DNA of 8,966 bases from Pseudomonadota bacterium. GTDB taxonomy: Bacteria > Pseudomonadota > Gammaproteobacteria > Xanthomonadales > Xanthomonadaceae. The DNA lies in assembly GCA_023423605.1 (NCBI GenBank), contig JAFAFF010000018.1:1-8966 (forward strand), read 5' to 3'. Position 1 is the first letter of the stretch, and every line of letters starts with the position of its first letter. The position numbers were made by a program, and so were the translations under genes. Below, in pieces: positions 1 to 5,764 of this stretch. The notes under the pieces were generated by a model that saw nothing but the letters and a program-made list of their open reading frames with translations, was not told the DNA's origin and made no database searches.

Positions 1-1277
1 GGGCATTCCTCACCGTGGGCATCGCGCTGGGCAGCTGGTGGGCGTATTACGAGCTCGGCTGGGGCGGCTGGTGGTTCTGGGACCCGGTGGAAAACGCAAG
101 CTTCATGCCGTGGCTGGTGGGTGCGGCGCTGATCCATTCGCAGGCGGTGACCGAAAAGCGCGGCAGCTTCGCCAGCTGGACGCTGCTGCTGGCCATCGCT
201 GCATTCGCGCTGTCGTTGCTGGGCACCTTTCTTGTGCGTTCCGGCGTGCTCACCAGCGTGCATTCGTTTGCCGCCGATCCCTCGCGCGGCCTGTTCATCC
301 TGGTGTTCCTGGCGGTGCTGATCGGCGGCGCACTGCTGCTGTATGCGCTGCGGGCCGGGACGCTCGGCGTGGACAGCACCGATCCGCGCCGCGGCTTCAC
401 CGCCACCTCCCGCGAGACCCTGCTGCTGGCCAACAACCTGCTGCTGGCCAGCGCTTGCGCGATGGTGCTGCTGGGCACGCTGTACCCGCTGCTGGCCGAT
501 GCACTGGGGCTGGGCAAGATCTCGGTCGGCCCCCCCTACTTCGGCAGCCTGTTCCTGCTGCTGATGGCGCCGATGGTGCTGCTGCTGCCGTTCGGTCCGC
601 TGGTGAAATGGCAACGCGACCAGCCTTCGCGCGTGGTGGCGGCATTGCTTCCCTGGCTGGTGCTCGCGGTGCTGCTGGGGGCGCTGGCATGGTGGCGCGC
701 GCCACAGAACGGCTGGAAGGCCGGACTGGGCATTGCCGCCGTTGCCTGGGTGGCGTTCGGTACCGCGCGTTTCATCTGGCTGCGCCTGCGTGGCAATGGC
801 CGCTTCACTGCGGAAATGGCCGGCATGCTGCTCGGCCATGCTGGCGTCGCGGTGTTCCTGGTGGGCGCGCTGCTGGTGGAAGCGCTGAACGTGCAGCGCG
901 AGGTGGCGCTGGCACCGGGCGCCAGCGTCACGGTGGCCGGTCATGAGATCCGTTTCGAAGGCGTGGACCATCGCGAAGGCGCGAATTTCAGCGCCGATCG
1001 CGGACACCTGAGAGTATTCCGCAATGGCCGCGAGCGCGCGCTGCTGCACCCGGAAAAACGCCAGTACGCCAGCGGTGGCCAGGTGATGACCGAAGCCGGC
1101 ATCGACGCACGCCTGTCCGGTGATGTGTACGTGGCAATGGGCGAGCGGCTGGGCAACAATGCATGGGCGGTGCGCGTGCATATCAAGCCGTTCGTACGCT
1201 GGATCTGGCTGGGCGCGCTGTTGATGGCGCTGGGTGGGCTGGTCGCCGCCGCCGATCGTCGTTTCCGTAATCCGTAA
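1..1277 (+). CDS. ccmF: CcmF, cytochrome c heme lyase subunit (5' end outside window)
   Basis: CcmF is the integral-membrane core of the System I cytochrome c heme lyase. It takes heme from holo-CcmE and, with CcmH and CcmI, attaches it to apocytochrome c on the periplasmic side. The reading frame is open from base 3, so the gene begins upstream; about 424 residues are visible of a family usually near 650. Just after the left edge is the tryptophan-rich WWD heme-binding motif (GWGGWWFWDPVENASFMPW, bases about 54-113). The family's conserved histidines are visible as codons at 135-137 (ALIHS), 261-263 (SGVLTSVHSF) and 837-839 (GHAGVAV). Several hydrophobic membrane segments follow, then a periplasmic domain with LHPEKRQY and MTEAGI, and a last membrane helix in KPFVRWIWLGALLMALGG. 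The stop is TAA at 1275. It lies 30 bases before ccmG in the same operon. The identification is secure. Confidence 0.97.
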   Translation, partial: AFLTVGIALGSWWAYYELGWGGWWFWDPVENASFMPWLVGAALIHSQAVTEKRGSFASWTLLLAIAAFALSLLGTFLVRSGVLTSVHSFAADPSRGLFILVFLAVLIGGALLLYALRAGTLGVDSTDPRRGFTATSRETLLLANNLLLASACAMVLLGTLYPLLADALGLGKISVGPPYFGSLFLLLMAPMVLLLPFGPLVKWQRDQPSRVVAALLPWLVLAVLLGALAWWRAPQNGWKAGLGIAAVAWVAFGTARFIWLRLRGNGRFTAEMAGMLLGHAGVAVFLVGALLVEALNVQREVALAPGASVTVAGHEIRFEGVDHREGANFSADRGHLRVFRNGRERALLHPEKRQYASGGQVMTEAGIDARLSGDVYVAMGERLGNNAWAVRVHIKPFVRWIWLGALLMALGGLVAAADRRFRNP

Positions 1278-1307
1278 TCCGTCGTCGTTCGCAGGAGTAG
1301 CTTTTCC

Positions 1308-1919
1308 ATGTCCGGATCCCCCGCCCCCCGCCGACCGCTGCCGCCCGTGGCCATCGTGATCGGCGTGCTGTTCTTCTTCGGCCTGCTGGGGCTGATGATC
1401 CATGGGGTGATGAAGAGTGGCGATCCGCAGCGCGACGTGCTGCCTTCGGCACTGATCGACAAGCCGGCCCCGGCCTTCGCCCTGCCGGTGCTGCACGAGC
1501 CCACGCTCATCGTGCGCAGCGAAGAGCTGCGCGGCGCCCCCTATCTGCTCAATGTGTGGGGCAGCTGGTGCGCGGCCTGCCGTGAAGAACACCCGGTGCT
1601 GACCCGTTTCGCCGAAACCAAGCGCGTGCGCGTGGTCGGCTACAACTGGAAGGACGAGCCGGCCGACGCGCTGCACTGGCTGGAGCAACTGGGCAATCCG
1701 TTCATGGTGGTACTGAGCGATGTCGAAGGCCGCACCGCCATCGACTGGGGCGTCAGCGCCGCGCCGGAGACTTTCCTGGTGGACGGCAGCGGCGTGGTGC
1801 GCTGGAAGTACAGCGGCGCGATGACCCAGGCCGTGGTGGACCAGAAACTGATCCCCGCGCTGGAGCGGATCGAGAAAGCCCAGGCCGATGCCGGCAATGC
1901 ACTGCACGCTGCCCCCTGA
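1308..1919 (+). CDS. ccmG: CcmG/DsbE, membrane-anchored thiol:disulfide oxidoreductase
   Basis: CcmG is a thioredoxin-fold protein of 203 residues tethered to the inner membrane. It passes reducing power from CcdA/DsbD to CcmH and the apocytochrome CXXCH cysteines so that heme can be ligated. The ATG at 1308 has an AGGAG ribosome site at 1293-1297. Residues 13-33 form the single N-terminal membrane anchor. The active site is W87-C88-A89-A90-C91 (family members often have WCPTC or similar), followed by REEHP, the acidic signature expected of CcmG. Near the C-terminus, GVSAAPETFLVDG carries the cis-proline loop (PET) that faces the active site in thioredoxin folds. The length is slightly above the usual 180-190 residues because of a Pro-rich start. 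It follows ccmF by 30 bases and precedes ccmH, its redox partner. The assignment is very well supported. Confidence 0.96.
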   Translation: MSGSPAPRRPLPPVAIVIGVLFFFGLLGLMIHGVMKSGDPQRDVLPSALIDKPAPAFALPVLHEPTLIVRSEELRGAPYLLNVWGSWCAACREEHPVLTRFAETKRVRVVGYNWKDEPADALHWLEQLGNPFMVVLSDVEGRTAIDWGVSAAPETFLVDGSGVVRWKYSGAMTQAVVDQKLIPALERIEKAQADAGNALHAAP

Positions 1920-1941
1920 CCGGAACGCCGGCACCCACGCG

Positions 1942-2388
1942 ATGCATCGGCAGCTGCTGGCGTCGATGCTGCTGGCGATGCTGTGCTGCTTCGGCGCCTT
2001 CGCGGCGCAGCCGGTGCACGACGCGCGCCCACTGGCCTTCGCCAATGCCGGCGAAGAAGCACGTTTCCATGCCCTGGCCGCACAGCTGCGCTGCGTCCAG
2101 TGCCAGAACCAGTCGTTGGCCGATTCCAACGCGCAGATCGCCCAGGACCTTCGCCGCGAAGTGCTGGAGCTGATGCAGCAGGGCCACGACGATACCCAGA
2201 TCAAGCAGTTCCTGGTCGCCCGCTATGGCGATTTCGTGCTGTACCAGCCGCCACTGCAGCCCGGTACCTGGCTGCTGTGGGGCGGCCCGCTGCTGTTCCT
2301 GCTGGCCGGCGGCGTGGTGGTGTGGCGCGTGGTGCGTGGTCGTGGACGCGCGCTGCCGCCGGACAACGGCGACGGAGATGGCTGGTGA
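1942..2388 (+). CDS. ccmH: CcmH, apocytochrome thiol-reductant of the Ccm system
   Basis: CcmH is a periplasmic redox protein that exchanges thiols with CcmG and the apocytochrome heme-binding site. I place the start at the ATG at 1942. From there the protein (148 residues) begins with a clean signal peptide, MHRQLL then a hydrophobic stretch, with a likely cleavage at AFA-AQP near residue 21. An earlier in-frame ATG at 1888 would add 18 polar residues, overlap ccmG and bury the signal, so it is less likely. The family motif LRCVQCQNQS gives C51 and C54. The region LRREVLELMQQG..DTQIKQFLVARYGDFVLYQPP is the typical three-helix core. A membrane helix (about residues 108-130, TWLLWGGPLLFLLAGGVVVW) anchors the C-terminus. 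This is the short CcmH, not the E. coli type fused to a CcmI domain; CcmI is encoded separately immediately downstream, with which it overlaps (GTGA at 2385-2388). Confidence 0.94.
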   Translation: MHRQLLASMLLAMLCCFGAFAAQPVHDARPLAFANAGEEARFHALAAQLRCVQCQNQSLADSNAQIAQDLRREVLELMQQGHDDTQIKQFLVARYGDFVLYQPPLQPGTWLLWGGPLLFLLAGGVVVWRVVRGRGRALPPDNGDGDGW

Positions 2389-3419
2389 GCGCCTGGTTGC
2401 CCATGGTCGCCGGCATGGCCGGCGTGCTGCTGGCACTGTGCGTGCTGTGGCCGCTGCGACGACGCGGGCGCCGCGGCTTCCTGCTGGCATGTGTGAGCCT
2501 GGGCGTGGCGGTGGCGGGCCTGTACCTGCTGGTCGGCGATCCGCGCGCGGCGCAGGTACCGGCGGCGCCGTCCGTGGCCGACCTGCGCGATGGCGTGCAG
2601 GCCCTTGAAGATTCGCTGCAGCGCGATCCACAGCGGGCCGATGGCTGGGCCCTGCTGGGCCGTGCACGTGCCGAGCTGGGCCAGATGCCCACTGCGGCCG
2701 ATGCCTTCGCGCGCGCGGTAAAGCTGGCACCGGACGACGCCGGGTTGCTGGTGGAAGCAGCGCAGGCGCGTGCGCAGGCGCACCCGGGCAAGCAGTTCGA
2801 TGATGTGGCGTTGCAGTGGCTGCAGCATGCGCTGCAGGTGCAGCCCGACGCCGAACGTGCCGCATGGCTGCTCGGTATCGCGCTGCGCCAGCGTGGGCGT
2901 GACGCGGAAGCGGTAGCGGTGTGGTCGGCACTGCTGCCCCGCCTGCAGGAAGGCGCCGCCACCGCGTTGCGTGAGCAGATTTCCCTCGTGCGCGACAGCA
3001 TGGCCAGTGGCGAGACGGGAGCCGGGCCTGCGGTCGCTGCGCCTGTGCGCAGCAATCCACTGCCGGATGCATCGGCTGCAGGCACATCGCTGACGGTCAG
3101 GGTCGTTCTTCCGCAGGGTTTCGATGCCACCGGCTGGCCGCCGGATGCGGCCCTGTTCGTGCTGGCACGCGTGCCGGATGGTCCACCGATGCCGGTGGCG
3201 GTGCGGCGGTATCCGCTTGACGCATTGCCTTCGCAGGTGACGCTGAGCGACGCCGACAGCCCGATGCCGACCCAGCCCCTTTCAGCGCATGCGCGCGTGG
3301 AACTGCTGGCGCGGTTGTCGCGCGATGGCAGTCCCGGCGGCGGCTCCGGCGATCTGCGCAGCGAACCGTTGCGCGTCGATCTGCCGCATCAGGACGTGCT
3401 GGAGCTGCAACTGCGCTGA
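2385..3419 (+). CDS. ccmI: CcmI (CycH), TPR apocytochrome c chaperone
   Basis: CcmI binds apocytochrome c, chiefly through its periplasmic TPR domain, and delivers it to CcmF/CcmH. The start is the GTG at 2385, which overlaps the ccmH stop in a GTGA junction and has GGAG at 2374-2377; this implies translational coupling. An ATG at 2403 is the alternative. The 344-residue product has two membrane helices (about residues 4-22 and 31-50) with the basic loop RRRGRR between them. A TPR-like helical region follows at about 66-205, with repeats such as ADGWALLGRARAELGQMPTA and AWLLGIALRQRGRDAEA. After a linker, a C-terminal beta-rich domain (about 225-344: SLTVRVVLPQGF.., LFVLARVPDGPPMPVAVRR) matches the extra periplasmic domain of long CcmI proteins. 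It is the last recognisable ccm gene before the strand switches. The identification rests on topology, TPRs and position. Confidence 0.92.
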   Translation: MSAWLPMVAGMAGVLLALCVLWPLRRRGRRGFLLACVSLGVAVAGLYLLVGDPRAAQVPAAPSVADLRDGVQALEDSLQRDPQRADGWALLGRARAELGQMPTAADAFARAVKLAPDDAGLLVEAAQARAQAHPGKQFDDVALQWLQHALQVQPDAERAAWLLGIALRQRGRDAEAVAVWSALLPRLQEGAATALREQISLVRDSMASGETGAGPAVAAPVRSNPLPDASAAGTSLTVRVVLPQGFDATGWPPDAALFVLARVPDGPPMPVAVRRYPLDALPSQVTLSDADSPMPTQPLSAHARVELLARLSRDGSPGGGSGDLRSEPLRVDLPHQDVLELQLR

Positions 3420-3435
3420 CGGCCTGCCAGTCCGC

Positions 3436-3463
3436 CTGGTGCCGCATGCTGCGCGGCAACCAG
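3436..3463 (+). terminator. GC-rich hairpin after ccmI, possible transcript end
   Basis: An inverted repeat lies 16 bases after the ccmI stop: CTGGTGCCGC (3436-3445), a 7-base loop, and GCGGC-A-ACCAG (3453-3463), ten pairs with one bulged A. It has no T-run, so it is not a textbook intrinsic terminator. It could stabilise the 3' end or act with Rho. A second short stem (GCCGG-ACAA-CCGGC, 3495-3508) follows. The rest of the gap up to 3617 shows no gene. Confidence 0.35.
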
Positions 3464-3617
3464 CGCCCTGCGGCATGCCGTAATGCCGGAATCCGCCGGA
3501 CAACCGGCCGCCAACGAACGCCGTCGTAGAGCCGGGCAGTCAACCAAGCAGCATGCCGACCTTTACGTGCAAGCGGCGGGCAACATTACCCCGGGTTTAC
3601 CAGGTCCCGGCAGGTAG

Positions 3618-5171
3618 TCAGTCGCGGAAAGCCCGCTCAACCGCCTCGACGATATCGGACCACACCCCGGGTTCTCGCAGAACCGGCATTTCCTTGGCCA
3701 GCACGTTGCTCAGTTCACCCCGATTCTGCTCGATCGAACGCAACACCCGGTCGGCCTGTTGATCCGGCATCTCAACGATCTCTTTCAGTGCCGCACGCGC
3801 TCGCGTGTGACGACGCAGGTAGCGCGATTCCTCACGCATCTGCTCCGTCAGAGTGCGCCCCAGGATGTTGGACAAAAACACCACGTGCGGGCCGAGGTCC
3901 GGATAGCGCCATAACGGCCTGGCCTGCTCGGCGCCACCGAAAGCGAAGTTCGATACCACGCCATCCGGATAGGTGATCTGCACAGGCTCGAACCTCACGT
4001 ACTCCCGTACTCCTTGCATCAAGGGTTTGGACATTTGATCCAGTACGCGCTCGTAACCGCGCCGCTCGCCGACATCGTCGGTGATGACGGCGGACACTGG
4101 CAGGATTACCGGATCAGGGATCACCCCATCACGTCGCAATACGTCGTTGATAAGGAACCGATGCACGCGCCCATTGCCGTCGGCCAAGGGATGGATGTAG
4201 ACGAAGCCGAACGACGCCACGGCGCTACGCATCACCGGCGATTGCCCCTGCGTTCTTTCAAGAAAGACACGCAATCCATCGAGCATCGCCGGAACATCCT
4301 CGGCTACCGGAGCCACGTAATGCACCACCTCCTGGTAGCGCACCACCTCGCCCACGAATACCGGGGACTGCCGGATACCGAAACGCACAAGCGTGGTCCG
4401 CTCACCGAGGATTTCGCGTTGCAATTCAGCCAGCACCGTATCAGTCAACGGCCACTCGCCCTGGCCAGTACGCCTTGCCATCACATCCGCAAAGCGCTGG
4501 ACACGGGTCGCCTGATCAGCCTCTCCTTCAATGGCAAAACTGGCCCGGCTTTCCCGCAGCGTCATCCAAGCCGCGGCCCGCATCAGCAGATCCTCGCCGA
4601 ACTCGTCGGTCAACTCACCGAACAGGGCCGTTACGTCCAGTTCGGCCGCCCGCACGATGGCCTCGTTCTTCACCACCATCGGGCAGAAGTCCGGTGTGCC
4701 CGGCAGGTTGTCGTTCACCCGCCAACGCTGCACTTTCACCGCACGCTTGGGTGAGGCGGCCACCATCTTGGCGGAGTCGATCGCATCGACGTAGTTGCCC
4801 CCCAACCGCTCCGGCACCTGCAACAGGTCATCGGTGAGCCACTCGTACAGGAACGCTGCCCGACGGGCGTACTGCCCAGTTGGTTCAGCCGCAATCCATG
4901 CCTGGACGAAATCAGGGCCGGTCCGCCCGAACAGCCGTGACAGGAATTCCAGATGCGGGACTTCATGGCGCAAGTGGAATTGCAGATGCGCAGCCGGCGT
5001 AGCCGCAGGCCGCATGATTTCCAGATACGTTTCCAGCCGGAAACCTTCACTGATCTCCGATGCACGTCGCCCTCCCACCTGGCTGAGGACAGGCAATCGC
5101 CCCATCGGCTCTACCCCGTAGGTTCGAGCCAGCCACGCGGCCCCTATCGGGTCAGCGGGGAAGTCGTTCAT
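3618..5171 (-). CDS. Large Fic-domain protein, probable class II AMP transferase
   Basis: Fic domains usually transfer AMP from ATP to hydroxyl side chains of target proteins. The core motif is H327-PLADGNGRVHR338, close to the HPFxxGNGRxxR consensus, with Leu replacing the usual Phe at 329. The catalytic His, the acidic D331, the GNG anion-binding loop and both Arg are present. N-terminal to it, S211-FAI-E215-G216 fits the class II inhibitory-helix motif (S/T)xxxE(G/N), so the enzyme is probably held inactive by its own helix and needs no separate antitoxin. A flap-like strand region (SPVFVGEVVRYQEVVHYVAP) lies at 269-288. Residues 1-150 are an extension I cannot name (RLPVLSQ, RHEVPHLEFLSRLF, PTGQYARRAAFLYEW). 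Residues 400-517 include SNILGRTLTEQ and a helical tail. The ATG at 5171 has AGGAG seven bases upstream. Counted lines give 57-60% GC, lower than most flanking genes, suggesting acquisition. Its target is unknown. Confidence 0.9.
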   Translation of the reverse strand: MNDFPADPIGAAWLARTYGVEPMGRLPVLSQVGGRRASEISEGFRLETYLEIMRPAATPAAHLQFHLRHEVPHLEFLSRLFGRTGPDFVQAWIAAEPTGQYARRAAFLYEWLTDDLLQVPERLGGNYVDAIDSAKMVAASPKRAVKVQRWRVNDNLPGTPDFCPMVVKNEAIVRAAELDVTALFGELTDEFGEDLLMRAAAWMTLRESRASFAIEGEADQATRVQRFADVMARRTGQGEWPLTDTVLAELQREILGERTTLVRFGIRQSPVFVGEVVRYQEVVHYVAPVAEDVPAMLDGLRVFLERTQGQSPVMRSAVASFGFVYIHPLADGNGRVHRFLINDVLRRDGVIPDPVILPVSAVITDDVGERRGYERVLDQMSKPLMQGVREYVRFEPVQITYPDGVVSNFAFGGAEQARPLWRYPDLGPHVVFLSNILGRTLTEQMREESRYLRRHTRARAALKEIVEMPDQQADRVLRSIEQNRGELSNVLAKEMPVLREPGVWSDIVEAVERAFRD

Positions 5172-5194
5172 CGGCGCACTCCTGATGGTCAGGC

Positions 5195-5312
5195 AAGCAT
5201 CTCCGCCCGCACAAAAACATTGATACAGAAGAGATATGCCACACAGGCGCTTAGAGATACATAAAAAAGATTAGAAATTCAATAAAATTAAAAAAAACGA
5301 TTAATCCGGACT
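5195..5312 (-). promoter_or_regulatory. AT-rich upstream region of the fic gene, likely promoter
   Basis: The stretch upstream of the fic start is strikingly AT-rich: 5261-5300 has only 5 G/C of 40, with A-runs of six, four and seven or more on the plus strand. On the minus strand, TCTAAT (plus 5270-5275) is one base from the TATAAT -10 consensus and is preceded by T-tracts resembling an UP element, but no convincing -35 sits at the right distance. The region is a good candidate for the fic promoter and for silencing by a nucleoid protein of the H-NS/MvaT type. The exact start site is not determined. Confidence 0.4.
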
Positions 5313-5341
5313 TACCTGGAGTCAACAGAAGTCTCCGCCAA

Positions 5342-5590
5342 TCAGTGCTCTGTTCGCGTCAGCTCGTCGACCGGCACACAACCCGGCCAAGGAAAGACAT
5401 CGTTCGCCATCCGGGAGATGACACCGAGCCCGTGTCCTTGCGACCAGCGATAGTCCTTGGCCCTGACCCAATCCGGACAGACGGTTTCAGGATTGTTGGA
5501 GGCCCTTGCAGTGGCTTCGCATCGTTCCGCACAGTGCGTGCCGCACCTGGCGTTGCGAACCTGGTTTGCGTTCAACTTGTCGATGGCCAC
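5342..5590 (-). pseudogene. Remnant of a tyrosine-recombinase (P4-type) integrase
   Basis: An 82-codon open frame (GTG at 5590, TGA at 5344) resembles two separated parts of P4-family prophage integrases. Residues 4-17 (DKLNANQVRNARCG) recall the N-terminal opening of such enzymes (typically LTDxxVRNAKPG). Residues 39-81 (PDWVRAKDYRWSQGH, then NDVFPWPGCVPVDELTRTE) recall the core-binding SAM-like domain (typically W...WS..H..R....LE.DVFPWLG.RPI.EIT..EL). Normally some 80-100 residues separate these parts; here only about 20, rich in Cys, lie between. The whole C-terminal catalytic domain with its R-H-R-Y residues is absent, and I find no continuation in other frames up to 5280. I infer an internally deleted, truncated, inactive gene left from an integration event. 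The resemblance comes from memory of the family, not an alignment. A small real ORF of other origin is possible. Confidence 0.5.
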
Positions 5591-5654
5591 TTCACCACAC
5601 CCCGTACGTCCTCAACGACGTTCAATCTGGTGGTGGAAGGCAGTAATCACCCCG

Positions 5655-5677
5655 AAAAACACCCTCCGAAGCGAGGG
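5655..5677 (-). terminator. Intrinsic terminator downstream of dksA
   Basis: Read on the minus strand, CCCTC (5677-5673), loop GCTTCG, GAGGG (5666-5662) is followed at once by TGTTTTT (5661-5655). The alternative C(TTCG)G pairing would give a stable UUCG tetraloop. Stem plus T-run in this orientation fits a Rho-independent terminator about 90 bases beyond the dksA stop. The stem is short (5 pairs), hence moderate confidence. Confidence 0.55.
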
Positions 5678-5722
5678 ATTTCCTGATCAGGCCCGGGACC
5701 TGGCGGGACGTTGATCCTACGG

Positions 5723-5744
5723 GAGTTCACGTCCTTGTGAACTC
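5723..5744. repeat. Perfect 8-bp inverted repeat just after dksA
   Basis: GAGTTCAC (5723-5730), a six-base spacer GTCCTT and GTGAACTC (5737-5744) form a perfect palindrome 20 bases beyond the dksA stop. It has no T-run on either side. It may protect the dksA mRNA 3' end, act with the terminator further downstream, or be a protein-binding dyad. Confidence 0.55.
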
Positions 5745-5764
5745 GCGCGGCTTCGTGCAGAACC

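Noticed and set aside
1753..3087. 444-codon minus-strand ORF across ccmG, ccmH and ccmI
   Set aside because: Arg/Ala/Pro-rich antisense frame over three recognised genes.
3526..3560. Complete SMAG/REP palindrome after ccmI
   Set aside because: GTAGAGCCGGGC has no complementary arm nearby, so it cannot be called a full element.
4014..4754. 246-codon plus-strand ORF inside the fic gene
   Set aside because: It is antisense to a well-supported Fic protein, with no recognisable domain; it arises from the fic codon pattern.
5243..5292. TTGAAT and TATGTA on the minus strand as a fic promoter pair
   Set aside because: Spacing is only 13 bases, too short for a sigma70 promoter.
5345..5686. 113-codon plus-strand ORF over the integrase relic
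   Set aside because: No known motif, no good ribosome site, and the opposite strand carries the recognisable integrase-like pattern.
5690..5764. tRNA gene as attachment site for the integrase-bearing element
   Set aside because: No cloverleaf can be drawn; the only strong structure is the 8-bp hairpin at 5723-5744.
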